From the NCBI GenBank assembly GCA_028817895.1, contig JAPPOQ010000023.1, positions 1 to 64,000 on the forward strand: 64,000 nucleotides of DNA, in the 5' to 3' direction. Below, piece by piece: positions 37,322-46,239 of this stretch. The notes under the pieces are model-generated. The model made no database searches, was not told where the DNA came from, and saw only the letters and a program-made list of their open reading frames with translations. The DNA comes from Ahrensia sp. Lineage in GTDB: Bacteria; Pseudomonadota; Alphaproteobacteria; Rhizobiales; Rhizobiaceae. Positions within the stretch are counted from its first letter, which is position 1. Each line of letters begins with the position of its first letter. The position numbers and the translations under genes are program-made.

Positions 37322-38101
37322 TCAAAAGGCGTGTGGGAACAGTCCGCCATCCATCAGAATATTCTGCCCGGTGATATATCCGGCATGTTGTGAGCACAAG
37401 AATGCGCAGCAATTCCCAAATTCCTGCGGATTTCCAAACCTTTGGGCCGGAATCTCATCTTTTTGGCGTTGCGTCACTTCTTCCACAGAAATATTGGCCG
37501 CATTGGCTGCTGCCGCCAAACCGCCCCGCAGGCGCTTTGTGTCCATTTTGCCGGGGAGCAGATTGTTGATGGTTACATTTCGTCCTGCGTAAAGAGGTCG
37601 CACTCCAGCCAAAAAAGCTGTCAGCCCGGCACGCGCGCCTGAAGACAGATCAAGACCCTCGATCGGCATCATCACCGACAGCGATGTGATGTTGACGATG
37701 CGACCGAAACCACGCTCCGCCATTCCGGGTGCTGCCCGCTGGATGAACTCGACGGGTGTAATCATGTTTTGCACCACGCCTTCGATCATCGCGTCCCGGT
37801 CAAGCTCCCGGAAGTCCTTGCGCGGCGGCCCGCCATTGTTGTTGACAAGAATATCGGGCTGCGGACTGGCTTCAAATATCGCGTCCTGGCCTTCGCGCGT
37901 GCTCACATCGGCCGCAACACCGGTGACGCAGGCTCCCGTCGCATCTGCGATCTCGGCGACGGCCGCGTCGACAGAAGCCTGTGTTCGCGAATTGACGATG
38001 ACTTCACACCCAGCCTCAGCCAGCGCCATCGCGCAGCCCTTGCCCAGCCCTTCGCTCGACGCGCACACAATGGCCTTCCGGCCCGCAATTCCAAGATCCA
38101 T
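37322..38101 (-). CDS. SDR family oxidoreductase
   Basis: Classical short-chain dehydrogenase of 259 residues. ATG 38101 (MDLGIAGRKAIV) has GGGAGG about 10 bases upstream. It has the cofactor motif in an unusual form, CASSEGLGKGCA, the NNNGGPPRKDF segment where NNAG is normal, and an active-site region ITSLSVMMP then SSGARAGLTAF. The usual catalytic YxxxK is replaced by SxxxR (SGARAG), so it may be a non-catalytic or atypical member. The reading frame stays open far upstream but that part is antisense to the dehydratase gene. Confidence 0.85.
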   Translation of the reverse strand: MDLGIAGRKAIVCASSEGLGKGCAMALAEAGCEVIVNSRTQASVDAAVAEIADATGACVTGVAADVSTREGQDAIFEASPQPDILVNNNGGPPRKDFRELDRDAMIEGVVQNMITPVEFIQRAAPGMAERGFGRIVNITSLSVMMPIEGLDLSSGARAGLTAFLAGVRPLYAGRNVTINNLLPGKMDTKRLRGGLAAAANAANISVEEVTQRQKDEIPAQRFGNPQEFGNCCAFLCSQHAGYITGQNILMDGGLFPHAF

Positions 38102-38218
38102 CGTCTCATTGCCTCCCATTTTGGCCGAGCCGAGCGCGCCGACTTCTCGCCGTTTGACCCGGCGTCGCCAAAGCCATACCCCGCTAGGCGTGTAAGCGCT
38201 GTTTGGAGACGTGACAAT

Positions 38219-39193
38219 ATGAAGTTGCCTCAGATCGAAGACATCCACCAGGCTGCAGAGCGCATTCGTGGGGAAGCGGTCGTGACACCGTTGATCAGCA
38301 ACAGCGTGCTTGATGAGCGGGTCGGGGCACGCGTTCTGTTGAAAGCGGAATGCCTGCAATGCACCGGCAGCTTCAAATTTCGCGGGGCATACAATGCACT
38401 CAAGGCCAATCGCTCCGGCATAGGAGATGGCGGGGTCGTAGCCTGTTCCTCGGGAAATCATGCTCAGGGTGTGGCGGAGGCCGCGCGTCTGCTCGGCATG
38501 AAGGCCACTATCGTGATGCCGTCCGATGCGCCGGACATCAAGAAAATGCGCACAAAACGGTCCGGCGCGGACATTGTTGAATATGACCGGGCGAACGAAG
38601 ACCGTGAGGCTATCGCAGGGGCTTTGGCGCGGGAAACAGGCGCAGTGTTCATCCACCCTTACGACAATTTTCACGTCATCGCGGGGCAGGGCACATGCGG
38701 GCTCGAAGCTGCTCAGCAATGCATTGAACGTGATATCGTGCCGGATCGGTTGCTTGTATGTACCGGAGGGGGCGGATTGCTCGCCGGAATGAGGCTCGCC
38801 GTGGCTGACGCGTTTCCATCCGTTAGCGTCCACACGGTTGAGCCGGAGGGATATGATGATCAGGCGCGGTCGCATGCTATTGGGCAGCGCGTGGGAGACA
38901 ATGCGGGCGGCGAAACGGTTTGCGATGCGATCGCGACACCATCGCCCGGAGAGCTGTCCTTCGCCATGTGCAATGGCCGTCTGGCAGAAGGGTTGGTTGT
39001 CAGCGACGAGGAAGCGCTTGAGGCCGTAGCCTTTGCTTTCAATGAACTCAAACTGGTGGTGGAACCGGGGGGCGCCGTCACTCTTGCAGCACTTCTCTCC
39101 GGTAAACTCGACGTTTCCGGCCAAACCGTCGTCGCGACGCTTTCGGGGGGCAATGCCGACCCGACGATTGTCGCGCGGGCACTGAAGGCGTAA
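38219..39193 (+). CDS. PLP-dependent threonine/serine dehydratase
   Basis: Fold-type II PLP enzyme of 324 residues. ATG 38219 (MKLPQIEDIHQA) has GGAG at 38205-38208. The PLP lysine lies in TGSFKFRGAYNAL, the substrate loop in CSSGNHAQGVA and the phosphate-binding loop in TGGGGLLAG. It lacks the C-terminal ACT domain of biosynthetic IlvA, so it is closer to catabolic threonine dehydratase or serine racemase. It diverges from the SDR gene across a 117-base promoter region. Confidence 0.9.
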   Translation: MKLPQIEDIHQAAERIRGEAVVTPLISNSVLDERVGARVLLKAECLQCTGSFKFRGAYNALKANRSGIGDGGVVACSSGNHAQGVAEAARLLGMKATIVMPSDAPDIKKMRTKRSGADIVEYDRANEDREAIAGALARETGAVFIHPYDNFHVIAGQGTCGLEAAQQCIERDIVPDRLLVCTGGGGLLAGMRLAVADAFPSVSVHTVEPEGYDDQARSHAIGQRVGDNAGGETVCDAIATPSPGELSFAMCNGRLAEGLVVSDEEALEAVAFAFNELKLVVEPGGAVTLAALLSGKLDVSGQTVVATLSGGNADPTIVARALKA

Positions 39194-39245
39194 CCTTTTT
39201 TCCTCAATTCGAGAAACGTGTTCAGCCAGCCCTCGAAATCTCACC

Positions 39246-40439
39246 ATGGCAGTCAGACAGATGCTTGAAGGAAGCGCGGGACGACCATCCGAACCCGAAG
39301 ATATTGGCTTTGGGGATGCCGTTTTGACCGTTGAGAAGACTGGCAAGACCTGGACTTTGCATGGTTCGGGTGCGTGGACCATGGGCAATGTTCACGAAAT
39401 CGACGAAGCGCTGCGCGAAATTGAGGGCAGCCATTTTCCCGCCATTCGCGTGGTGACCAACGAGGTGGACCATTTTGATACCGGCGGTGCATGGCTGATC
39501 GAGAGGCTACGCCGCGTGTGCAAGGCCCGCAACCTGCCGTTTGAGCATGTCGATGGCGACCGCCGTCACACCGAGCTTGTCGGTGTAATGCGGCCGCATG
39601 ACCGCGAAAGCCAAGAACGCCGCGGGATCATGCCGCGTTTGAGCGCCCGCCCGGTGGAAGCGCTGGGGCGGGCCATGGTCGGCTTTTTCGACGATTTTTT
39701 AATGGGGTGTCATCTGATCGGCGCGTCGCTTCAGGGAACCCAAATGAAGACGGGCCGCCGTGGCGGCATTCGTTGGACTTCGATTATCCACCAACTCGAT
39801 CAGATGGGGTTGCGTGCCGTTCCCGTGATCGCCGTCATGTCGTTTTTGATCGGCGCCATTATCGCGCAGCAGGGCGCCTTTCAGTTGAAAGCCTTTGGCG
39901 AGGAACTTCTCACCGTACCGCTCGTCGGGATCCTGCTGTTGCGCGAAATCGGCGTGTTGTTGACCGCCGTTATGGTGGCTGGCCGCACCGGCAGCGCGAT
40001 TACCGCGGAGATCGGCACGATGAAAATGCGTGAAGAGGTCGATGCGCTGCAAGTCATTGGCCTCAACCCGGTCGGCGTGCTGATATTGCCGCGTTTGATT
40101 GCGCTCATCATCGCTCTGCCGATCCTCACTCTTTTGGCCAATGTCGCGGGTCTTGCCGGTGCGATTGTGGTGAGTTCGCTCTATATCGGCATAACGCCGG
40201 ACCAGTTTCTGCAAGCTTTGCAAGCCAATGTGGGCATCCAGCATTTGTGGGTGGGCCTGATCAAGGCGCCCTTCATGGCAATCATCATTGGGTTGGTCGC
40301 AGCGATTGAAGGGCTGAAAGTGGGTGGAAGCGCGGAATCCCTTGGCCGCCACACCACCAGCGCCGTCGTAAGAGCCATATTTGTGGTCATTCTGGTTGAT
40401 GGGCTGTTTGCCATCTTCTACGCTTCGTTGGGCTACTGA
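39246..40439 (+). CDS. mlaE: MlaE-type ABC transporter permease with N-terminal STAS-like domain
   Basis: Permease of a phospholipid-trafficking (Mla) or MCE-type ABC importer/exporter in the inner membrane. 397 residues: an N-terminal STAS-like domain (about 20-120: TLHGSGAWTMGN, DHFDTGGAWLIERL) fused to the MlaE permease (VFFDDFLMGCHLIG-like amphipathic start, then LLREIGVLLTAVMVAGRTGSA and EVDALQVIGLNPVGVL). In E. coli the STAS protein MlaB is separate. One-base stop/start overlap with the ATPase gene. Confidence 0.94.
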   Translation: MAVRQMLEGSAGRPSEPEDIGFGDAVLTVEKTGKTWTLHGSGAWTMGNVHEIDEALREIEGSHFPAIRVVTNEVDHFDTGGAWLIERLRRVCKARNLPFEHVDGDRRHTELVGVMRPHDRESQERRGIMPRLSARPVEALGRAMVGFFDDFLMGCHLIGASLQGTQMKTGRRGGIRWTSIIHQLDQMGLRAVPVIAVMSFLIGAIIAQQGAFQLKAFGEELLTVPLVGILLLREIGVLLTAVMVAGRTGSAITAEIGTMKMREEVDALQVIGLNPVGVLILPRLIALIIALPILTLLANVAGLAGAIVVSSLYIGITPDQFLQALQANVGIQHLWVGLIKAPFMAIIIGLVAAIEGLKVGGSAESLGRHTTSAVVRAIFVVILVDGLFAIFYASLGY

Positions 40440-41269
40440 TGAGCGCCGACTTAGATTTGGAAACCTCCACCAGCGATGTGATTTTGCGCATCCGCGGGAT
40501 CGAGGTTTCATTCGGCACCAAACACATTCTCAAAGGTCTCGATCTCGACGTTTATGCGGGCGAAATTCTAGGTTTCGTCGGCGGTTCAGGGTCGGGAAAA
40601 TCGGTTCTCTTGCGTGCTGTTCTGGGTCTGGTGCCGAAACAGGCGGGCACCATTCACATTTTCGGCCAGGATTATGATCGCGCGTCGGACAAGTTGCGAC
40701 TGCGCATCGACCAGAAGATGGGCGTTCTTTTTCAGCACGGGGCCTTGTTTTCATCGCTCACGGTGAAGGAGAACATCCAGGTGCCGATGCGCGAATATCT
40801 TGAACTTTCGCCAAAGCTGAGGAACGAATTGGCGGAAGTGAAGATCGAGCTGGTCGGTTTACCCGCCGATGCCGCCGACAAATACCCGTCCGAACTTTCC
40901 GGCGGCATGATAAAGCGGGCCGGTCTGGCGCGTGCTTTGTCGCTTGACCCCGATCTTCTGTTTGTTGATGAGCCGACTTCCGGATTGGACCCGATTGGGG
41001 CCGCCGAATTTGACGAGTTGATCCGTTCGCTCAGCAACACATTGGGCCTGACAACCTATATGGTGACCCACGATCTCGACTCGCTGTACTCGGTTTGCGA
41101 TCGAGTCGCCGTTTTGCGCGACGGCAAAGTGTTGGTCGCAGCGCCGCTAGATGAGGTCGTTGCAGTAGAAGACCCCTGGATTGCCGAGTATTTCCGTGGG
41201 AAACGCTCGCGAGCGGCGGGCACGGCCCACAAGGGTCAACAAAAATTCGCTTCTCAGGGCGCGACATAG
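40439..41269 (+). CDS. mlaF: MlaF-type ABC transporter ATP-binding protein
   Basis: ATPase that powers the Mla permease. 276 residues with Walker A GGSGSGKSVLL, the signature LSGGMIKRAGLARAL and Walker B LLFVDEPTSGLDP, then the H-loop VTHDLDSL. The first 15 residues are a poorly conserved leader. It begins on the stop of mlaE and ends 12 bases before mlaD, whose AGGAGGG site lies between. Confidence 0.95.
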   Translation: MSADLDLETSTSDVILRIRGIEVSFGTKHILKGLDLDVYAGEILGFVGGSGSGKSVLLRAVLGLVPKQAGTIHIFGQDYDRASDKLRLRIDQKMGVLFQHGALFSSLTVKENIQVPMREYLELSPKLRNELAEVKIELVGLPADAADKYPSELSGGMIKRAGLARALSLDPDLLFVDEPTSGLDPIGAAEFDELIRSLSNTLGLTTYMVTHDLDSLYSVCDRVAVLRDGKVLVAAPLDEVVAVEDPWIAEYFRGKRSRAAGTAHKGQQKFASQGAT

Positions 41270-41281
41270 TAGGAGGGCGGA

Positions 41282-42943
41282 ATGGAAACACGCGCCAACT
41301 ATGTCGCTGTCGGTATTTTCACTTTGGCTGCCATGATGGTGGCTTTCGTGATGGTCTATTGGTTTGGCCAGTATGATGGGCGCGAAGACCTTGTTCCGTT
41401 AAAGATACGCATTGAGGGCTCTGTTTCCGGACTGGGGCAGGGGAGCCTCGTCACGTTCAACGGTATCGATGTCGGACGGGTGGAAAGCCTCGCATTGGAT
41501 GAAACCGACCCGCGCTTTGTGATCGTGACCACCAAGATCAACCCGAACACACCAGTGCGCACGGATACGCGCGCCAGCATCGGCATTCGCGGCCTGTCCG
41601 GCGGCGCATTCATTCAAATGGAGGGTGGGAGTCCTGTTCTCCCAGCCGTTCTTGCCGGGGTTACGCCTGACGGTGAAGCCCCCATCATTCGCGGTGACCC
41701 GGCTGCCCTGGCCGATCTGCTCAAACGCATCAACGATCTCGCAAACACTGCGGAACGCGTCATGCGCAATGTGGAAACTTTCGTGGTGGGCAACAGTGCA
41801 AGCGTGTCGCGCACCCTCAACAATGTTGAGGTGTTTTCGCAGGCCTTGTCGGAAAACAGCGCAGGCGTCGATCAGTTTTTGCGCAGCACCAGCAGCGTTG
41901 CCGACTCGCTCACCAACTTGTCTGCAAAGCTCGATGGCAGCGTTACCCGCATCGAGGAGATTTTGCAGGCCGTTGAGCCGAGCACCGTGACCGCAACGCT
42001 CAACAATGTGGAGACAACGTCAAAGCAACTCGTCGTGGCTGCACAAAATGCGGGAGACGCGCTCGCACAGGTCAATCAGATTGTGACGACCATAGACCGT
42101 GACGCCATTCGCGGAACCGTTGAGAACATCAACACAGCGGCGCAGCGGCTCAACGGACTGGTGGAACGGCTCGATACGTCTTCGCAGGCAATTCTGGGCG
42201 CAGTTGATCCCGAGCAGTTGCGCACCATCCTGACCAATGCAGAACGGCTCACCAGCGATGCCCAGAGCGTGGTTGCAGCCATCGATCCCGGTAAGTTGGG
42301 CCAGACCGTGGACGATATTTCGCAAACCGCTGCAAATGCACGCAATCTTGTGGCGGGGGTCGATCAGGATGCGATCCGAAACCTTGTCGATGAGATGGGC
42401 AAGGCAAGCCGCAACGTCACCACCATCTTGGAGGCGCTTGATGCTGCCAAGATCAACGAAGCCGTCGATGGCATCACCTCCGCCGCGACGGGCGCTCAGC
42501 GCGTGGTCGACGATGTGTCCGCCGTAACGCGGAGATTTCGGGACAAGGGCGACGATGTTGATCGAATTTTCGCAGATGCAACGGAGCTAACGGCCCGGCT
42601 CAATGAATCATCAAAACGTGTCGATGGTCTGCTTGAGCAAGTGGACGCGTTGCTGGGGTCTGGCCAAGCTGATGGTTTGGTCGCGGAAGCGCGGGCAACT
42701 CTCGCCACCTTTCGCAGCACAGCGGCCAGCCTTGAACGGCAAATCGGGTCCATTGCCGGCGACATCAACAATTTCACCCGCCGTGGCCTTGGAGACACAC
42801 AGGGGTTGATAAAGGATGCCCGCCAGTCGCTTGGCGGTCTCAACCGTGTTATCCGCAACTTGGAAAGCAATCCGTCTTCGCTGATCACGGGTGCTGGCGG
42901 ATCGCGCATTGGCGAAACCAGCAGCGGTAGACCGAGACGATAG
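41282..42943 (+). CDS. mlaD: MlaD-like MCE domain protein with long helical repeat tail
   Basis: Substrate-binding subunit anchored in the inner membrane. 553 residues: one membrane helix (about 10-27), one MCE domain (about 38-118: PLKIRIEGSVSGLGQGSLV, TRASIGIRGLSGGAFIQMEGG), then 430 residues of helix with little else. Four tandem 26-residue repeats are clear at residues 308-411. E. coli MlaD is only 183 residues, so the tail suggests a trans-periplasmic needle or tunnel as in PqiB/YebT-like MCE proteins (inference). Strong AGGAGGG ribosome-binding site. Confidence 0.93.
   Translation: METRANYVAVGIFTLAAMMVAFVMVYWFGQYDGREDLVPLKIRIEGSVSGLGQGSLVTFNGIDVGRVESLALDETDPRFVIVTTKINPNTPVRTDTRASIGIRGLSGGAFIQMEGGSPVLPAVLAGVTPDGEAPIIRGDPAALADLLKRINDLANTAERVMRNVETFVVGNSASVSRTLNNVEVFSQALSENSAGVDQFLRSTSSVADSLTNLSAKLDGSVTRIEEILQAVEPSTVTATLNNVETTSKQLVVAAQNAGDALAQVNQIVTTIDRDAIRGTVENINTAAQRLNGLVERLDTSSQAILGAVDPEQLRTILTNAERLTSDAQSVVAAIDPGKLGQTVDDISQTAANARNLVAGVDQDAIRNLVDEMGKASRNVTTILEALDAAKINEAVDGITSAATGAQRVVDDVSAVTRRFRDKGDDVDRIFADATELTARLNESSKRVDGLLEQVDALLGSGQADGLVAEARATLATFRSTAASLERQIGSIAGDINNFTRRGLGDTQGLIKDARQSLGGLNRVIRNLESNPSSLITGAGGSRIGETSSGRPRR
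42203..42514 (+). repeat. Four tandem 26-residue repeats in MlaD
   Basis: Residues 308-333, 334-359, 360-385 and 386-411 each begin with V/I/L-D (VDPEQL, IDPGKL, VDQDAI, LDAAKI) and carry a second hydrophobic cluster 20 residues on (VVAA, LVAG, ILEA, VVDD). A 37-residue unit (26 plus 11) beginning IDRDAI precedes them. Confidence 0.75.
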
Positions 42944-43003
42944 CCCGGCTTTCGTGGTGCGGTTGCCCACGCACCACGGTTGCGCATCTTGAGTGAATTG
43001 CCG

Positions 43004-43600
43004 ATGCGGCTGAATGTGAAAATCGCTCTGCTTGCTGTGGTTGCAGCCGCGCATGTGTTGTCATCCTGCGCCCTTTTGGGGGGACGCTCAGCCTCGCGTG
43101 ACACGTTTGAAATCTCGGCTCCGACTGGTGTAGGCTCCATTCGGGGTGGAACCGGCGCTCAGCTTCTCATCAAGCTTCCCAATGCGCTGAAGGCCATCGA
43201 TAGTGATCGGATCGTGGTCAAGAACGGCGACTTCGGCATCTCATATCTCGAAGGCGTGCAGTGGTCCGACACCGTGCCGCGCATGGTGCAGGCGAAGCTC
43301 GTCGAGGCCTTTGAAAATACCGGTTCCACTGGCGCTACCGCAAAGCCAGGTGACGGTTTGGTGATCGATTACCAACTCATCCCTGATCTTCGAAGGTTCG
43401 AGATTGTCGATGGCACTGCGGCCATCGAAATGTCGATCAAGCTGTTGGCAGACCGGTCCGGCCGTGTTCTGGACGCGCAAATCTTCACGGCTCGTGCTGC
43501 TGCGTCGGGCGATGATGGAACAGCCTATGTTGCGGCGTTTGACGAGGCCTTTGCCGAATTGTCCCACCAAATCATCCGGTGGGTGTTTTCGGCGGTTTGA
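43004..43600 (+). CDS. ABC-type transport auxiliary lipoprotein (PqiC/LptE-like)
   Basis: Likely outer-membrane lipoprotein partner of the MCE transporter. ATG 43004 gives 198 residues with a lipoprotein signal ending AAAHVLSSC, cysteine at about residue 24. The body resembles PqiC/DUF330: LIKLPNALKAIDSDRIVVKNG, SDTVPRMVQAKLVEAFENTG and YQLIPDLRRFEI. It follows mlaD by 60 bases in the same direction. Substrate specificity is unknown. Confidence 0.85.
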   Translation: MRLNVKIALLAVVAAAHVLSSCALLGGRSASRDTFEISAPTGVGSIRGGTGAQLLIKLPNALKAIDSDRIVVKNGDFGISYLEGVQWSDTVPRMVQAKLVEAFENTGSTGATAKPGDGLVIDYQLIPDLRRFEIVDGTAAIEMSIKLLADRSGRVLDAQIFTARAAASGDDGTAYVAAFDEAFAELSHQIIRWVFSAV

Positions 43601-43617
43601 TCGCCCCAAGCCTCGAT

Positions 43618-43633
43618 GCGCTGGCCTCAGCGC
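43618..43633. terminator. Hairpin between convergent genes
   Basis: GCGCTG at 43618-43623 and CAGCGC at 43628-43633 form a 6-bp stem over GCCT in the 42-base gap between the lipoprotein and DUF427 genes. No T-run on either side, so a weak bidirectional structure at best. Confidence 0.3.
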
Positions 43634-43642
43634 GGGCTGGCG

Positions 43643-44032
43643 TCAAGGCTGGCCGATCCTGATCGAAACCTTGTCGCCATAGAAAGCGATCAGCCCTTCC
43701 AGCACCTTTGAGAACGGAAGAGGATCTTCATACGCCCAGCCAAGGCTCTCTGCCGCAGCCTCCTGCGACAGCGCAAAATAGCTGGCGTCACCTTTCAGCG
43801 GGCAATGCGTGGACTTGCTTTTGCTTGCGAGATCGACAGTCAGATCATGCTTTGGGAGATAGATAACTGGTGCATAAAGCATCCTTCCCGATTCCTGAAG
43901 CCAGACAGCGCGGTTGGACCGCGCGATGGTGACCTCCTGGTGATGAATAGACACCGGCTGACCGACCGCCCGCAGTACCATGAAATGTTGGGGCGCATCC
44001 GGGCGGGCGATCGTGATCGGCTCTTCAAGCAC
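43643..44032 (-). CDS. DUF427 domain protein
   Basis: A 129-residue cytoplasmic protein of unknown function. The DUF427 signature is clear: STHCPLKGDASYFAL in the middle, LYAPVIYLPKHDL before it and WAYEDPLP after it. It starts 5 bases after the stop of the upstream esterase gene on the same strand, which suggests co-transcription. Confidence 0.88.
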   Translation of the reverse strand: MLEEPITIARPDAPQHFMVLRAVGQPVSIHHQEVTIARSNRAVWLQESGRMLYAPVIYLPKHDLTVDLASKSKSTHCPLKGDASYFALSQEAAAESLGWAYEDPLPFSKVLEGLIAFYGDKVSIRIGQP

Positions 44033-44037
44033 GCGGC

Positions 44038-45360
44038 CTATTCGCCCGCTTTCAGGCTTTCAAAACGCAGGCCTTTGGCGGTTCTGTTGGGAAAACCTGC
44101 CCAATGATTGTGCTCCGGTTTGTTGGAACCGTCTTCGTTCTTTGCCCAGACACTGTCGTTTGAAGACGGGATGAGGTCGAAATAGGCGTCCATAGCGGTA
44201 TCGCCCTTCAAATATTTGCCGAGCCAGGCCGTAACGAAATGCTGCGCGATGTTGTTCATGCGCTCATTGCTCCACACGGCATCGCTGTAGTGTTCGGCGA
44301 GATTGAAACCAAGCGCCTCATCGAAGCGGTTTGCTTCCTTCGGCGCGGGCATGGGCGCACCAGCATTGTGATTTGCATTGTTATAGGTCAAAAGCGAACG
44401 ATCGACCGACGTTGTGGCCTGCCAGATGGCGCGCACGCCGTTGTCGTAGCCCGAAACATCATCAACGCCGCCTGCGACGAAGAACATGGGAATCTGAACG
44501 CCTTTGAGCGTTTCAGCATTCCAGAAGCCCGTATTCATGCCCCACGGACCGATCGCAATTGCCGTTTTGACGCGCGCATCGGGCAAGGCGTTGTGCGTTT
44601 CCGTGCCCGATTTGTGTACGTCGAGCGTGCCATGCGGCCCACCCCATGGATAGTCGACGCTTTGTTGGGTCACACCGCCGCCAGCGGTGATGATCGCGCC
44701 ATAGCCGCCCATGGAGTAGCCAATGATGGCTGCGTTGGAGGCGTCCACACGACCGTTCAGAAACGATCCCTCATCCTTTGCCATGTCTTCGAATTGCTGC
44801 AAGACGAAGAGCTGATCATGGGGCCGGTTCACCAGCGTAGAGCCAAACGCAGCCTGCGTGCGATAGGTTGAATCGGTATGGTCTATCGACGCGACGACAT
44901 AGCCCTTCGAGGCCAGATTTTCGGCCAGATGCGACAGCAAGAACCGGTTTCCCGGATAGCCATGTGATATGATGACGAGGGGAAAGATCTGGTCAGTCTC
45001 AATTGGGACGGCGTCCCTTACCGCCTTGCCCTGCAAAGAAACCTCGGTTTTGCCGTCGCGCAAATAGGCTTTCAGCGCGGTGTCACCACTCGCGTCCTGA
45101 GCCGCCGGATACCACACCTCAACCGTGAGCGGGCGGTCGTAGCGTGGCCATTCGGCCGGTTTTTCGGCTTTCGGGTCGATCTTGAGAATGTCGATCTGGT
45201 TCGGATTGCTCATCTCCAATTGGCGCACGCCCACCGCAAAATCTCCATAAGCGGCCAATTCCGGCGCATCGGCTCTTTGCGTGTCGATGCGGTTTTCGGC
45301 TGAGGCCGGCATGTTCAAGGCGAGGAAAGCGGAGATGGTGAGTACAAGAAGGCGGCGCAT
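44038..45360 (-). CDS. Secreted alpha/beta hydrolase, dienelactone hydrolase/PAF-acetylhydrolase-like
   Basis: Predicted periplasmic carboxylic-ester hydrolase of 440 residues. Signal peptide at residues 1-21 (cut after ASA). The oxyanion segment FPLVIISHGYPGNRFLL, the nucleophile elbow GYSMGGYGA, an acidic residue near FFVAGGVDDVSGYDNG and a histidine in NNANHNAGAP complete a plausible catalytic set. Substrate is unknown. The family is often annotated as predicted dienelactone hydrolase. Probable operon with the DUF427 gene. Confidence 0.85.
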   Translation of the reverse strand: MRRLLVLTISAFLALNMPASAENRIDTQRADAPELAAYGDFAVGVRQLEMSNPNQIDILKIDPKAEKPAEWPRYDRPLTVEVWYPAAQDASGDTALKAYLRDGKTEVSLQGKAVRDAVPIETDQIFPLVIISHGYPGNRFLLSHLAENLASKGYVVASIDHTDSTYRTQAAFGSTLVNRPHDQLFVLQQFEDMAKDEGSFLNGRVDASNAAIIGYSMGGYGAIITAGGGVTQQSVDYPWGGPHGTLDVHKSGTETHNALPDARVKTAIAIGPWGMNTGFWNAETLKGVQIPMFFVAGGVDDVSGYDNGVRAIWQATTSVDRSLLTYNNANHNAGAPMPAPKEANRFDEALGFNLAEHYSDAVWSNERMNNIAQHFVTAWLGKYLKGDTAMDAYFDLIPSSNDSVWAKNEDGSNKPEHNHWAGFPNRTAKGLRFESLKAGE

Positions 45361-45442
45361 GGATATGGTCTTTCGGGAAATGAGAAACGCAAGCTAACAG
45401 CCTTTTGCACACCGTGTGAAGCGTGGTTGTGCCAGTTTAGCG

Positions 45443-46198
45443 CTACGCCGTTTGTTCAACGGTCTTCCACCCCGTGCCCGTGAGCCGCTGTTGCGGATGA
45501 AATCTCGCCTTGTATTCCATCTTCTGCGACCCCTCGACCCAATAGCCAAGATGACAATGAGGCAGGCCTTCGCGTCGCGTGCGGGAAATCATATCCAAAA
45601 TGAGGAAGGTGCCGAGACTACGCTTCTCATGACCTGGATCGAAAAAGGAGTAGACGAGTGACAATCCGCTTGCGAGGCGATCATAGAGCATCACCGCGAT
45701 CAGATCGCCCTCGCCTCGGCCCGTAATCCCGCTGTCGGCGCCCCGAGCACGATATTCGATGATGCGCGTGTCCACATGGCTATCCTCCATCATCATCGCA
45801 AAATCGAGGACCGTCATCGCGGTCATGCCGCCTTCGCCATGGCGCGATTCGATGTAGCGGCGAAAGAGCGAATGCTGTTCCGAGGTCGGGCTGTTCGGCA
45901 AATCTTGACCGATCAGATCATCATTTCGCCTGACGATGCGACGCATGTTGCGCGTCGGCCGGAACTGGTCAGCCAGCACCCTTGTCGGCACGCACAATCT
46001 GCAATTGAAGCAGGCCGGGCGATAGGCGATGGACTGGCTGCGACGAAAGCCCCCGCCGGTGAGTGCTTCGTGAAGCAATGGCGCGCGCTCACCCACCAGA
46101 TGGGTGAACACCTTGCGCTCGGTTCGACCGGGTAGATACGGGCAGGGCGCTGGCGCCGTGAGGTAGAATTCTGGCGTGTTGAGCGAATGTGCCGTCAT
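45443..46198 (-). CDS. bpt: Aspartate/glutamate leucyl-tRNA-protein transferase (Bpt)
   Basis: Transfers Leu from Leu-tRNA to proteins with N-terminal Asp or Glu, marking them for ClpAP (N-degron pathway). The 251-residue protein has the ATE-type N-terminal cysteines in [11 protein letters not shown] with [13 protein letters not shown] before it, and the C-terminal GNAT-like block [19 protein letters not shown] then [18 protein letters not shown]. Often annotated as arginyltransferase (ate). It sits 41 bases from the SLC13 permease gene. Confidence 0.93.
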   Translation of the reverse strand: MTAHSLNTPEFYLTAPAPCPYLPGRTERKVFTHLVGERAPLLHEALTGGGFRRSQSIAYRPACFNCRLCVPTRVLADQFRPTRNMRRIVRRNDDLIGQDLPNSPTSEQHSLFRRYIESRHGEGGMTAMTVLDFAMMMEDSHVDTRIIEYRARGADSGITGRGEGDLIAVMLYDRLASGLSLVYSFFDPGHEKRSLGTFLILDMISRTRREGLPHCHLGYWVEGSQKMEYKARFHPQQRLTGTGWKTVEQTA

Positions 46199-46239
46199 TT
46201 GTGTGAATCTTGGTCAAGCCATTCGCCGCTGTAAAGACA

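Noticed and set aside
38102-39388. Long open frame on the minus strand continuing from the SDR gene, making a 688-residue protein
   Set aside because: The upstream 429 residues are antisense to the clearly real dehydratase gene, have no family similarity and look like a composition-driven open frame. Only the last 259 residues are an SDR.
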